Of a stretch of 64,000 nucleotides of DNA, positions 20,394 to 28,827 are shown piece after piece. The DNA is from JAJEEA01 sp965243615 (GTDB lineage Bacteria; Acidobacteriota; Vicinamibacteria; Vicinamibacterales; UBA8438), in NCBI GenBank assembly GCA_965243615.1, contig CBDEVO010000003.1:5828001-5892000 (forward strand). The letters are read 5' to 3'. The notes beneath the pieces are model-generated. The model had not been told where the DNA came from. It saw only the letters and a program-made list of their open reading frames with translations, and did not search any database. The position numbers and the translations under genes are program-made. How positions within the stretch are numbered: the stretch's first letter is position 1; every line of letters begins with the position of its first letter.

Positions 20394-20789
20394 ATGATCG
20401 GTTCGATCGGAACGATGGAGTTGGTCGTCATTCTGGTCATCGCCCTGATGGTGTTCGGGCCGCGCAAGCTGCCGGAGCTCGGCCGCTCCATCGGCAAGAG
20501 CCTGGGCGAGTTCAAGCGCGCGTCGAACGATCTCCGGCATACCCTCGAGGACGAGATCCACGTGGAGGAGCAGGCCCGGCGCGAAGCGGCCAAGCCCGCG
20601 CCCGCCCCGTCTCCCGCGCCCGCGCCGGCCGGCGCACCCGCCCCGGCCCGGGAGCCGGTGCCCAATACTCTGGGACAGGAGTTCGACCCGGAGGCGCCGG
20701 CCGCGAGCGAAGCCGCCGAGCCCGAGCCCGCGCCGGCTCCGACCGGGACCGCGAGCGACCCGCACCAGAATCAGCCCGGCGCCGTCTGA
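20394..20789 (+). CDS. tatA: Twin-arginine translocase subunit TatA/TatB family
   Basis: 131 residues. Membrane component that, with TatC, exports folded proteins carrying twin-arginine signals. A single N-terminal membrane helix (ELVVILVIALMVF) is followed by the hinge FGPRKLPELGRSIGKSLGEF and an amphipathic helix, the family signature. The C-terminal half is a Pro/Ala-rich tail (PAPAPSPAPAPAGAPAPA), longer than the minimal TatA. The length and acidic amphipathic region would also allow TatB; no second copy is present here. ATG 20394 follows AAGGAG at 7 bp. tatC follows 13 bp later. Confidence 0.93.
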   Translation: MIGSIGTMELVVILVIALMVFGPRKLPELGRSIGKSLGEFKRASNDLRHTLEDEIHVEEQARREAAKPAPAPSPAPAPAGAPAPAREPVPNTLGQEFDPEAPAASEAAEPEPAPAPTGTASDPHQNQPGAV

Positions 20790-20802
20790 ATCGATCGAAG
20801 CC

Positions 20803-21666
20803 ATGGCCACGTCCGCCGTCCCCGTTCCCGACTCCCCGGAGACGGACCCCGAAACCCAGCTCGAGACCCAACCCGACGACGAGCGCCCGGAGCTCGACGA
20901 GGACGAGCTCGACGGCGCCGGCGGGCGCATGTCGTTCCTCGACCACCTGGACGAGCTGCGGGGGCGGCTCATCACCTCGGTCAGCGCCATCTTCATCGCG
21001 TTCGTCGGCGCGTACTTCTTCCACGAAGAGCTCACCGCGTTCATCATGGTGCCCCTGAACGCGATCCTCCCCGAGGTCGAAGGCGGGCAAAGCGGCTTCA
21101 TCTTCACCGAGCCGACGGAAGCGTTCTTCCTTTCGATCAAGGTGGCCGCCCTCGTCGGGCTGATCGTCGCGATGCCGGTGGTGCTCACGCAGTTCTGGCT
21201 CTTCGTCGCCCCCGGTCTGTACGCCCACGAGAAGAAGTTCGCGATTCCCTTCGTCACCCTGTCGTCGCTGTTCTTCGCCGGCGGATGCCTCTTCTCCCAC
21301 TACATCCTCTTTCGGGTGGCGTGGATCTTCCTGGGCAGCTTCTCGACCGAGTACGTCACGTTCATGCCGCGGCTGCAGCCGACGTTCTCGCTCTACGTCC
21401 GGTTGACGCTCGCCTGCGGCGTGGTCTTCCAGATGCCGACGGTGGTGTTCTTCCTCGCCCGGATCGGGCTCCTGACCGCGCGCTACCTGATACGGAACAC
21501 CAAGTACTCCATTCTCATCATCTTCATCGTCGCGGCGGTGCTGACCCCGACCGGGGACCCGGCCACCCTGACGATGATGGCGGCGCCGATGATGGTGCTC
21601 TACGGCTTGAGCATCGGCATCGCCTGGCTCGTGGCGCCCAGACAGCAGGGCGGCGACGACCTCTGA
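20803..21666 (+). CDS. tatC: Sec-independent translocase protein TatC
   Basis: 287 residues with six predicted membrane segments, starting after an acidic N-terminal extension of about 45 residues (PDSPETDPETQLETQPDDER). Receptor for twin-arginine signal peptides. Family motifs: MSFLDHLDELRGRL at the first helix, FTEPTEAFFLSIKV, FWLFVAPGLYAHEKKF, GVVFQMPTVVFFL and LTPTGDPATLTMMAAPM. The start is ATG 20803; another ATG at residue 43 (MSFLDH) would give the usual shorter form, so the acidic extension could be untranslated. Same operon as tatA. Confidence 0.96.
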   Translation: MATSAVPVPDSPETDPETQLETQPDDERPELDEDELDGAGGRMSFLDHLDELRGRLITSVSAIFIAFVGAYFFHEELTAFIMVPLNAILPEVEGGQSGFIFTEPTEAFFLSIKVAALVGLIVAMPVVLTQFWLFVAPGLYAHEKKFAIPFVTLSSLFFAGGCLFSHYILFRVAWIFLGSFSTEYVTFMPRLQPTFSLYVRLTLACGVVFQMPTVVFFLARIGLLTARYLIRNTKYSILIIFIVAAVLTPTGDPATLTMMAAPMMVLYGLSIGIAWLVAPRQQGGDDL

Positions 21667-21820
21667 CGCATGCCGGCGAGTCGGTTCGGGGGCGGGGCCG
21701 CGCGGCGGTCCAGCAGCCCGTGGTGGAACCCCGCGTTGCACCGAGAGCAGCGAGGTGCCCGCCTGACAAGGCGTGAGGAGGGCGTGTATTGGGCATATGC
21801 AACCGACGAACAACGCAGTC
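21667..21820. other. Intergenic region between tatC and the IS element, left part
   Basis: No supported gene. Part of a 405-bp gap running from tatC to the transposase stop. It holds fragments without recognisable coding signal. The right part carries repeat family B and the outer arm of the IS1182 element. Confidence 0.5.
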
Positions 21821-21870
21821 AGGCGGGATGCAGCGCTGCTCGAATGCAGCGGGGACTTCCACCGCGGGCT
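21821..21870 (+). repeat. Dispersed repeat family B, copy 1
   Basis: AGGCGGGATGCAGCGCTGC, then TCGAATGCAGCGGGGACTT and CCACCGCGGGCTGC. About 40 of 48 positions match the copy at 25316-25364, same strand. It abuts the left inverted-repeat arm of the IS1182 element. Confidence 0.75.
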
Positions 21871-22071
21871 GCTAGGAGCCTGCGCCGCAGGAGTTCGCGG
21901 AACCCCGGCGGTCTGCGTCGTGACGCACGGCGTCGGGGCGTAGGCCGCCGGCCGACGAGCCGGTGATCCTCGGCCGATCGGCGGCACGGAACCGAAGAAC
22001 AGGCCGTACACGGCCCAAACGCCGCGATTCGTGACCGATTCTCGGGCAGTGTGGGGCCAGAATCGCCCCCG

Positions 22072-23394
22072 TTACGCCGCCATCAGAACGTGCAGGCGCT
22101 TTGCGTTCACCGCCAGGCACACCAAGTCCCACTCGCCTCGCACTTTCGCCAGTCCACGCAGGCTGAAGCACCGGAAGCCCAGCACGTGCTTGATCCAGCC
22201 GTACGGCGCCTCCGACAACCACTTCCGCTCCGCGTACGCCGACCGGCCCGCCGGCGTCGACAGCTTCGCTGCCATGCGGCCTGTCGCCGGGTGCTTCTTC
22301 AGATTGCGGGCGGCGACCCGCTTGTCCTCCCGGCCCACCGCCACATACCCGTCAACACCCCGCGTTTCCAGCTCCGTCAAGTCCCGCTCGTTGCAGAATC
22401 CCGAGTCGGCCAGCACCGTCTCCGGCTGCGTGTCGAACCGCTCCTCCACCTGGTCGAGCAACACCGGCAATCCGCCCTGGTCGCTCGCGTTCGCCGTCAC
22501 ATCCGTCGCCACCACCAACTGGTGCTCAGCGTCCACCGCCGCCTGCGCGTTGTAGCACTGCTGGAAGCCCTCGTTGCTCGTCTTCATGATCCCGCTTTCC
22601 GGGTCCGTGAAGTTGCTCTGCGCCTTCTCGTCAGGCTCGCCATACGCCCGCTTGTACGGCCGACCCCCCTTCGGGTTCCGCGTCTGGCCCGGCTGCCGAC
22701 CCCGCGCGTCGTCGGCCGCCCGCTGCGCCGCCTCCAACCGCGCCTTCGCCGCCCGGATCGCCGCCAAACGGTCCTCTCGTCGCTGCAACTCCGCCGGCAA
22801 CTCGTCGCCACGGACCTCCGGGCCCAACCGAACGTCCTCGGCCACGTCGGTCGAGTCCGCCGAACGCAACAGCGCGTCGATCTCCCCGGCCAGACGCCGC
22901 TCCTCCTCCTGCATCCGACCGTAGCTCATCGCCTTGCGCTTGCTCGCATTCGCCCGCACCTTCGTCCCGTCAATCGACAGCTTTCCGAATCGGGCCAGAC
23001 CCAGTTCCCGCGCCAGACCGACCACCTCCACGAACAGCCGCTTGAAATCCGCCAAGTGCCGGCGTCGAAACTCGCAGAGCGTCCGGTGCTGCGGGAAGTT
23101 GCCCGCCGCCAGCACCCGGAACGCCACGTCTTCTTCCAGCTTCTTCGCGACCCCCCGCGACGAAAACACCCCCGTCGCGTACGCGTAGAGCAGCACCTTC
23201 ACCATCATCCGAGGCTCGTACGGCGCGTTGCGCCGACCGTCCCCCTCGTACGGCGCGTAGAACGCCGTCAGATCCAGACCGTCAACCAGATCGCTGATGT
23301 GGTGCGCCAAGTGACCCTCGGGCAGCCACTCCCGCACATCGGGCGGCAACAGCAGCGACTGCTCCGGGGCGTAGCGGCGGAATGTAGTCGACAT
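22072..23394 (-). CDS. IS1182-family transposase
   Basis: 440 residues, uninterrupted. Catalyses cut-and-paste or related transposition with a DDE active site. The N-terminal region (SLLLPPDVREWLPEGHLAHHISDLVDGLDLT) and RMMVKVLLYAYATGVFSSRGVAKKLEEDVAFR are typical of IS1182/DUF772 transposases. SIDGTKV carries the first acidic residue, a coiled insert of about 100 residues follows, then VVATDVTANASDQGGLP, ETVLADSGFCNE and the C-terminal CFSLRGLAKVRGEWDLVCLA. The intact frame suggests recent arrival or continued activity. ATG 23394; no strong RBS, and ACAATTGT lies 33 bases upstream. Confidence 0.93.
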   Translation of the reverse strand: MSTTFRRYAPEQSLLLPPDVREWLPEGHLAHHISDLVDGLDLTAFYAPYEGDGRRNAPYEPRMMVKVLLYAYATGVFSSRGVAKKLEEDVAFRVLAAGNFPQHRTLCEFRRRHLADFKRLFVEVVGLARELGLARFGKLSIDGTKVRANASKRKAMSYGRMQEEERRLAGEIDALLRSADSTDVAEDVRLGPEVRGDELPAELQRREDRLAAIRAAKARLEAAQRAADDARGRQPGQTRNPKGGRPYKRAYGEPDEKAQSNFTDPESGIMKTSNEGFQQCYNAQAAVDAEHQLVVATDVTANASDQGGLPVLLDQVEERFDTQPETVLADSGFCNERDLTELETRGVDGYVAVGREDKRVAARNLKKHPATGRMAAKLSTPAGRSAYAERKWLSEAPYGWIKHVLGFRCFSLRGLAKVRGEWDLVCLAVNAKRLHVLMAA

Positions 23395-23441
23395 CCAGTC
23401 CCTTCGTCGGCGGCTCGTCTACAATTGTCGCATCCCGGTTT

Positions 23442-23460
23442 CTGCGGCGCAGACTCCTAG
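23442..23460 (-). repeat. Isolated left arm of the dispersed repeat (right IS boundary)
   Basis: Minus strand CTAGGAGTCTGCGCCGCAG. The TAG is the stop of the cupin gene. After the arm the sequence departs from the repeat (AAACCGGGATGCGACAATTG), so it is either a truncated copy or the IS terminus. Confidence 0.6.
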
Positions 23461-23786
23461 CGCGGCCCCGGCGCGAGGACGACGAGGACGAGGAGCCGGT
23501 CCGGCCCCGGGTTGCGGATGCCGTGGGGCTCGCCGGCGGGGGCCACCAGCAGCGCGCCGGCCTGCATCGGCACCTCGCGGCCTTCGAGCAGGAACACGCC
23601 CCGCCCCTCCACCACGTGGTAGACCTTGTCCATGTCCGCGTGCGCGTGGAGCGCATGGGACTGGCCGGGCTCGAACGCGTTCAGGCCCACCATCACGCGC
23701 TCGGAGCGGAAGAGCGTGCTCTTGCCCATCTTGCCGGGGGCATAGACGGCGTGCTCACGCGGATCGATAGCGGTGGGGTGTTCCAT
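23457..23786 (-). CDS. Small cupin-domain protein
   Basis: 109 residues forming a single cupin barrel. Motif 1 appears as HALHAHADMDKVYHVVEGRG (two His and a later His; a Lys or Asp at the Glu position), motif 2 as PAGEPHGIRNPG. The metal-binding set looks adequate for a small cupin with non-enzymatic, dioxygenase or isomerase activity; the function is unknown. It starts 11 bp after proS and is probably cotranscribed. ATG 23786 has GAGGGG seven bases upstream; the ATG two codons earlier is too close to it. Its TAG stop lies inside a repeat arm bordering the IS element. Confidence 0.8.
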   Translation of the reverse strand: MEHPTAIDPREHAVYAPGKMGKSTLFRSERVMVGLNAFEPGQSHALHAHADMDKVYHVVEGRGVFLLEGREVPMQAGALLVAPAGEPHGIRNPGPDRLLVLVVLAPGPR

Positions 23787-23797
23787 GGGCATGCCCC

Positions 23798-25249
23798 TCA
23801 GTACGACTTGGCGAAGTACGCATCCACCCGCCCCGGCCCGCCGCACTGTACGCAGTTCCCGGACGCGGGGGCCGGCTCGAGGGGCAGGTTGCGGATGGTC
23901 GCCTGGGTGGCCGTCTTGATCTTGGCCTCGCAGTCGGCGGCCCCGCACCACGGCGCGACCACGTAGCCGGGGCGGCCCTCGAGGATCGCGTCGAACTCGG
24001 CCCGGTCGTCGGTCCTGACGGTGTGCTCGTCCCGGAACGCGACGGCCCGGTCGAACAGCGCCTGCTGGATCGTGCCCAGCAACTCCTCGATCCGGCCGGC
24101 CAGGCCCTCCATGGGCGTCGGCGTCTTGTCGCGCGTGTCGCGGCGAACCAGCATGACCTGCTCGTTCCGGATGTCGCGGGGACCGATCTCGAGGCGCAGC
24201 GGCACCCCGCGCATCTCCCACTCGGCGTACTTCCAGCCCGGCGAATGCTCCTCGCGGTCGTCGAGCATGACGCGGACCCCGCGGGCCTCGAGCTCCTCCC
24301 GGATGCGCTCGGCGTGCGGCAGCACCGTCTCGCGCCAGTCGCCCCGCGGGATCGGCACGATGACCACCTGGTGGGGCGCGATGCGCGGGGGCAGAATCAG
24401 CCCGCTGTCGTCGCCGTGGGTCATGATGACCCCGCCGATGAGCCGCGTCGTCATCCCCCACGACGTCTGCCACCCGTACTGCACCGTCTTGTCGCGCCCC
24501 TGGAAGGTGATGTCGAAGACCTTGGCGAAGTTCTGGCCGAGGTTGTGGGACGTACCCGCCTGCAAGGCGCGCCCGTCGCCCATCAGGGCCTCGATCGAAT
24601 AGGTCTTGTCCGCCCCCGCGAACTTCTCGCTCTCGGTCTTGCGGCCCTCCAGCACCGGCATCGCCAGCTCTGTCTCGCAGAAGTCCTTGTACACGCCGAG
24701 CATCTTCAGGGTCTCGGCCTGCGCCTCGTCCTCGGTCTCATGGACGGTGTGGCCTTCCTGCCACAGGAACTCGGTGGTGCGCAGGAAGAGCCGGGTCACC
24801 TTCTCCCACCGCACCACGTTGGCCCACTGGTTGATGAGGACCGGCAGATCGCGCCACGACTGTATCCACTTCGAATACATCGTGCCGATGATCGCCTCCG
24901 AGGTAGGACGCACCACCAGCCGCTCCTCGAGCTTCTCGTCGCCGCCGTGGGTCACCCAGGCCACCTCCGGGGCGAACCCCTCCACGTGCGCGGCCTCCTT
25001 CTTGAGCAACCCCTCGGGGATGAACAGGGGGAAGTACGCGTTGACGTGCCCCGTCGCCTTGATGCGCCGGTCGAGGGCCTGCTGCATGAGCTCCCACATG
25101 GCGTAGCCGTACGGGCGGATGACCATGCTGCCCTTGACCGGAGAGTAGTCGGCGAGCTCGGCGCGGCGGATGACGTCCGTGTACCACCGGGAAAAATCCT
25201 CGGACCTGGGGGTGATCTCCTTGACGAGCGGGGCGTCCTTGTCCGGCAT
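23798..25249 (-). CDS. proS: Prolyl-tRNA synthetase, short (archaeal/eukaryotic-like) type
   Basis: 483 residues. Charges tRNA-Pro. The start (SEDFSRWYTDVIRRAELADYSPVKGSMVIRPYGYAMWE) and length mark the type without the bacterial INS editing domain. Class II motif 2 is RTTEFLWQEGHT, motif 3 TSWGMTTRLIGGVIMTHGDD. The anticodon-binding domain (HQVVIVPIPRGD) is followed by a C-terminal zinc-binding-like region with APWCGAADCEAKIK and GNCVQCGG, typical of this type. An extended -10 promoter lies 31 bp upstream; GGAGG is the RBS. Leads a two-gene unit with the cupin. Confidence 0.96.
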   Translation of the reverse strand: MPDKDAPLVKEITPRSEDFSRWYTDVIRRAELADYSPVKGSMVIRPYGYAMWELMQQALDRRIKATGHVNAYFPLFIPEGLLKKEAAHVEGFAPEVAWVTHGGDEKLEERLVVRPTSEAIIGTMYSKWIQSWRDLPVLINQWANVVRWEKVTRLFLRTTEFLWQEGHTVHETEDEAQAETLKMLGVYKDFCETELAMPVLEGRKTESEKFAGADKTYSIEALMGDGRALQAGTSHNLGQNFAKVFDITFQGRDKTVQYGWQTSWGMTTRLIGGVIMTHGDDSGLILPPRIAPHQVVIVPIPRGDWRETVLPHAERIREELEARGVRVMLDDREEHSPGWKYAEWEMRGVPLRLEIGPRDIRNEQVMLVRRDTRDKTPTPMEGLAGRIEELLGTIQQALFDRAVAFRDEHTVRTDDRAEFDAILEGRPGYVVAPWCGAADCEAKIKTATQATIRNLPLEPAPASGNCVQCGGPGRVDAYFAKSY

Positions 25250-25279
25250 CGGCGGCGGGTCCTCCGGGCGAAACTGTTA

Positions 25280-25288
25280 TCCTACCAC
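25280..25288 (-). promoter_or_regulatory. Extended -10 promoter of proS
   Basis: Minus strand TGGTAGGATAAC: TG, one base, then TAGGAT, 31 bp before the proS ATG. No -35 is evident. It matches the extended -10 at rimP (TGGTATGAT). Confidence 0.45.
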
Positions 25289-25315
25289 TCCGCTGACGGG
25301 CCGCCCGTGGCATCG

Positions 25316-25364
25316 GGCGGGATGCATCGCCGCTCGAATGCAGCGGGGACTTTCGCCTCGGGCC
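25316..25364 (+). repeat. Dispersed repeat family B, copy 2
   Basis: GGGCGGGATGCATCGCCGC, then TCGAATGCAGCGGGGACTT and TCGCCTCGGGC. Lies between divergent proS and aroB, same strand as copy 1 at 21821. Confidence 0.75.
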
Positions 25365-25415
25365 GCCGGGCTTCGCCTCGCGGCGCCGCGCGCTCGCGGA
25401 CACGACGGACCCTCC

Positions 25416-26507
25416 ATGGAACCGACCCGCATCGACGTCGAAAGCGCAACGCGAACCTACCCCGTCTTCGTGGCCCACGGGCTCGCCGCGGTGATGGACC
25501 GGTGGCTCACCGAGGCGGAAATCGGGGATCGGAGGTTCCTCGTCTCCAGTCCGACGGTGTGGGCCCGGCACGGCAAGACGATTCAGGCCGCGTTGCCGAA
25601 GATCGAGCCCCTCCTCGTGCCGGACGGAGAGCGCTCGAAGACCCTGCACACGGTGTCGCGCATCTACGAGGCCCTGATCCGCGCGGGGGCGGACCGGCAG
25701 TCGACGATCGTCGCGGTCGGGGGCGGGGTGCTCGGCGACACCGCCGGCTTCGCGGCCGCGACCTATCTCCGCGGGGTCGACCTCGTGCACGTGCCGACCA
25801 CCCTCCTCGCCCAGGTGGACAGCGCCGTCGGCGGCAAGGTCGGGGTCAACCACGCGCTCGGCAAGAACCTCATCGGCGCGTTCCATCCGCCCGCCGCGGT
25901 CATCGCCGACCCCCAGCTCCTCGACACCCTGCCCCGCCGAGAGCTGCGGGCCGGCCTGTACGAGGTCGTCAAGTACGGGGTCATCGCCGACCGCCCGCTC
26001 TTCGAGCGGATCGGGGACGGGCTGCCGCAGATCTTCGAGCGGAAGCCGGAGCTCCTGGTGGACATCGTCGCCGCCTCATGCCGCATCAAGGCGGAGGTGG
26101 TCGCCGCCGACGAGCGCGAAGGGGGCCGGCGGCGCATCCTGAACTTCGGGCACACGGCCGGCCACGCCCTCGAGGCGGTCACCCGGTACCGGCGTCTCCG
26201 GCACGGCGAGGCGGTGGCGTACGGCATGCTCGTCGCGGCCCGGCTCGCGGCCGACCGCCGCCTGATGAGCAAGGGCGACCACGCCGCCCTGACCGAGCTC
26301 GTCGGACGGATGGGACCGCTGCCGTCGGTGACGGACCTGTCGCTGGCGGACGTGCTCACGGCCATGCAGCGGGACAAGAAGGTCGTCGCGGGGCGCCTGC
26401 ACTTCGTGCTCCCGCGCGGCATCGGGGACACCGTCATCGTCGACGACGTGACCGAGAAGGAAATCCGCCGGGCCCTCGGCACGATCGGGATCAGAAGACG
26501 CATCTAG
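25416..26507 (+). CDS. aroB: 3-dehydroquinate synthase
   Basis: 363 residues. Second step of the shikimate pathway: DAHP to 3-dehydroquinate, NAD- and zinc-dependent. The NAD-binding GGGVLGDTAGFAAATYLRG (about 102-120) and VPTTLLAQVDSAVGGKVGVN (about 127-145) are the family signatures. Metal ligands sit in RRRILNFGHTAGHALE and RHGEAVAYGM; KKVVAGRLHFVLP is near the end. ATG 25416 after CCCTC lacks a good RBS but fits the family N-terminus. It stands alone, divergent from proS; its stop overlaps the convergent minor pilin stop by three bases. Confidence 0.95.
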   Translation: MEPTRIDVESATRTYPVFVAHGLAAVMDRWLTEAEIGDRRFLVSSPTVWARHGKTIQAALPKIEPLLVPDGERSKTLHTVSRIYEALIRAGADRQSTIVAVGGGVLGDTAGFAAATYLRGVDLVHVPTTLLAQVDSAVGGKVGVNHALGKNLIGAFHPPAAVIADPQLLDTLPRRELRAGLYEVVKYGVIADRPLFERIGDGLPQIFERKPELLVDIVAASCRIKAEVVAADEREGGRRRILNFGHTAGHALEAVTRYRRLRHGEAVAYGMLVAARLAADRRLMSKGDHAALTELVGRMGPLPSVTDLSLADVLTAMQRDKKVVAGRLHFVLPRGIGDTVIVDDVTEKEIRRALGTIGIRRRI

Positions 26508-27106
26508 CGCACGACGTTCCACGCGACCACCCGGGCCACGCCCGTATCGAGATCCCGGACCAGGGTCGCCTCGACGGCCCGCTCGACGCGGAAGGGGCCG
26601 AAGGCGGCCGCCCGCACCACGAGACGGCCGGGCGCGCCCCCGGACGGGCAGGCGTCGGGATCGGCGGGGCCGCGGCGGAGCCACGCCAGCAGGTAGAGCC
26701 GCGGGACCCGGTCCGGGGCACCGGCGAGATCACCGAGCCATCCCCGCGCGACCAGGCGCCACCCCGGGTCGCCCGGTCGATCGCGGGCCGGCCCCAGGGC
26801 CCGGGTCTCCGCCTCGGCATCGACGACCGATCCCCCCGGCAGGGTCGCCGCGGACGGTCCGGCCGGCCACCCGAGACCGCCCGGGCCCTCCGGCAGCGAG
26901 CTCCAGTCGGGGGCGCGGAACAGCTCCGCGACCACGCTCGCGAGCAGACCGTCGGCGGCGTACAGCGCCTGCACCCCGCGCCGGTGGTTCGCCTCGACCG
27001 CCTCCTCGATCATGACGACGGCGACGAGGGCGCCGGCCAGCGCGGACACGATGGCGCCCGCCGCCATCGTCACCAGGAGCGCGCTCCCCGTCTCACCGCG
27101 GCGCAC
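26504..27106 (-). CDS. Minor pilin/PilX-like pilus assembly protein
   Basis: 200 residues. The N-terminus RRGETGSALLVTMAAGAIVSALAGALVAVV is a hydrophobic helix after a short basic leader, as in PilX-type proteins, where the glycine before SALL would be the prepilin peptidase site. The motif AVEANHRRGVQALYAADGLLASVV resembles the PilX_N region (N-terminal helix with ANxxxxxxALYAADaG). The remainder (LYLLAWLRRGP, RLVVRAAAFGPFRVERAVEATL) is not assigned. Start GTG 27106 overlaps the pilW-like stop by 14 bases. Last gene of the pilus operon. Confidence 0.75.
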   Translation of the reverse strand: MRRGETGSALLVTMAAGAIVSALAGALVAVVMIEEAVEANHRRGVQALYAADGLLASVVAELFRAPDWSSLPEGPGGLGWPAGPSAATLPGGSVVDAEAETRALGPARDRPGDPGWRLVARGWLGDLAGAPDRVPRLYLLAWLRRGPADPDACPSGGAPGRLVVRAAAFGPFRVERAVEATLVRDLDTGVARVVAWNVVR

Positions 27107-28166
27107 GGGTCCCCGCCATCTGCAGGTTGGGGGGCGCCACCACGAAGGCGGCGCGGTAGCCCGCGGCGCCGCCGGGAGCCGCCGGCCGAGGCGCCGAGGC
27201 GGGACCGGCGGCCGCGCCCTCGACGCGAATGTCGAGACCGAGCGCCCGCACCCGCAGCAGGTCCGCGTCGACCGGCGACGACGCCGGCCCGCACCAGGGT
27301 CCGTCCGCGAAGCGGTCCAGGGCAATCTCCTCCAACCGACCCCGCGACACCCCCGGGCCCTCGCCCCGGCACCGCTCTCCGGCCCCCGCCGCGACCCCGA
27401 AGAACCGGAACTCCAGCGCCGCCACGCCGTCGAGCAGCGGGAGGTCCCCCCGCCACCCGTCGTAGCGCCTGAGCTGTCGCCGCTCCTCGTCGAGGTAGTA
27501 GTGACGGACGTCGATCGGCGCGATCACCGCCCCCGCCGGGAAGGCGGCCGCGCCCGGGCCCGACGGCTCGAGCCGCAGCGCCGTCTCACCGGTGTCCCGC
27601 ACCCGGAACAGACCCCACGCGGGGCGGTCATCGAAGACCAGCACGAGGTCGCCGGCGCGATATCCGCAGGCGGCGCCGGCGCAACCCTGCCCCGGGGCCA
27701 GCCTCGACTCCGGGACCGGACCGCCCACCGCATCGAGCAGCCGGGTCTCGGTCCCGCCCTCCGGAGAGACCGCCAGCACCGTGATCGCGTCGGGTCGGAC
27801 CCGCCGGTGCTCGTCGTCGCGGGCCCGACGCCCCACGAGGTACGGAACCACCGCGGGCAGCATCCGCGGGAGCGGCCCGGGCGCCACCCGCGACGTCCCC
27901 CGGCCCGCCGCCATCAGCTCCGCGTGCAGCCGATCGAAGGCATGCCGCATGCGCTGTTGCGCATCGGCCATGGCCGGGAGCGACCGGTTCAGCACGAGCG
28001 CGGGGCGCACCGTGCCATAGAGCGCGGCCACCACGACCAGCGTCAGCGCCAGGGCGACGATCGCTTCGAGGAGCGACAGCCCCGCCTCGGATCGGAGGGG
28101 CCGGCCCCGGCGGGGAACGCCGACGGCGGCGCCGTCTCCGGCGGGGCCGCCCGGCACCCCGGTCAC
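27093..28166 (-). CDS. Minor pilin, PilW-like
   Basis: 357 residues. A leader of about 29 residues ends at EAG, followed by LSLLEAIVALALTLVVVAALYG: a type III prepilin cleavage site with Glu at mature position 5. The C-terminal body has GYRAGDLVLVFDD, an internal Cys pair (GCAGAACG) and LEFRFFGV. Expected to prime pilus assembly with the neighbouring minor pilins. Start GTG 28166 overlaps the previous stop as GTGA. The long leader and body fit PilW more than PilV or FimT. Confidence 0.8.
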   Translation of the reverse strand: MTGVPGGPAGDGAAVGVPRRGRPLRSEAGLSLLEAIVALALTLVVVAALYGTVRPALVLNRSLPAMADAQQRMRHAFDRLHAELMAAGRGTSRVAPGPLPRMLPAVVPYLVGRRARDDEHRRVRPDAITVLAVSPEGGTETRLLDAVGGPVPESRLAPGQGCAGAACGYRAGDLVLVFDDRPAWGLFRVRDTGETALRLEPSGPGAAAFPAGAVIAPIDVRHYYLDEERRQLRRYDGWRGDLPLLDGVAALEFRFFGVAAGAGERCRGEGPGVSRGRLEEIALDRFADGPWCGPASSPVDADLLRVRALGLDIRVEGAAAGPASAPRPAAPGGAAGYRAAFVVAPPNLQMAGTRAPR

Positions 28167-28681
28167 GACCCCTCCCGCACCGGCAGCAGCGTGACCAGCA
28201 CGACCTCGTGGGGCGCGGGCTCCAGGGAGGCGGCATCGTCTTCCCCGCGACCGGCGACGACCCGGACCTCAACGATCAGCGTCCCCGGCCGGGCCGCGCT
28301 CGCGCGAACCGACGTCACGCGCCGGTACACGCCGCCGGACGGCGGAGTCCCGCCACTGCCCAGCGGACGGCCCCCGGCGCCCAGGAACTCGGTCTGCGTC
28401 GTTCCCGCCGCGACCGGCGCCCCCCACGGGCCGCCGCCTGCGCGGAGCTGCTCGATCCCGTCGACCGCGAGCATCAGCGACGACGTCCGATGCCGAGCCA
28501 GCACGAGCGACCGCGCCGACATCGCGAACAGATGGGCGACGCCGGCCACCAGCGCCGCGAACAGGCCCGCGGCCACGACGACCTCGACCAGGCCGGCGCC
28601 GCGGGCGGAACCGGCGCGAGCGGCCCGGCGGCCAGTCCGCGCCCCGCCGAACGACCGTGGCCGGCCGCGCCGTTCGTCCAT
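28163..28681 (-). CDS. Minor pilin, PilV-like
   Basis: 172 residues. A leader of 28 residues rich in Arg/Gly ends at ARG, then AGLVEVVVAAGLFAALVAGVAHLF, a prepilin cleavage and helix segment with Glu at mature position 5. After the helix, ARHRTSSLMLAVDGIEQLRAG and an end rich in beta strands (VTSVRASAARPGTLIVEVRVVAG). Consistent with PilV/GspI-type minor pilins. ATG 28681. Situated between pilD and the PilW-like gene in one operon. Confidence 0.8.
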   Translation of the reverse strand: MDERRGRPRSFGGARTGRRAARAGSARGAGLVEVVVAAGLFAALVAGVAHLFAMSARSLVLARHRTSSLMLAVDGIEQLRAGGGPWGAPVAAGTTQTEFLGAGGRPLGSGGTPPSGGVYRRVTSVRASAARPGTLIVEVRVVAGRGEDDAASLEPAPHEVVLVTLLPVREGS

Positions 28682-28827
28682 GCCGGTTCATGAAGCAAGA
28701 TCCGAACCACGCCGGACCCTCGCCGCCGGGCGCCGCTCCCGGGTGGACCCGATCGCCGAGGTTGCGCCCGGCGCCCGCCCCCCCGAGGTCGCGCGAGCGA
28801 ACCTCCGACCGAACGCGGGTCGCGCGG

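Larger units (their letters stand above)
21872..23460 (-). mobile_element. IS1182-family insertion sequence with 19-bp inverted repeats
   Basis: One intact transposase gene bounded by CTAGGAGCCTGCGCCGCAG (21872-21890) and, inverted, CTAGGAGTCTGCGCCGCAG (23442-23460): 18 of 19 positions identical. The 1589-bp span suits the IS1182 family. However, the same arm (TAGGAGTCTGCGCCG) occurs in the dispersed repeats elsewhere, and the right arm contains the cupin stop codon. The arms may therefore be the true termini or repeats that served as insertion sites. No target duplication was recognised. Confidence 0.6.
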
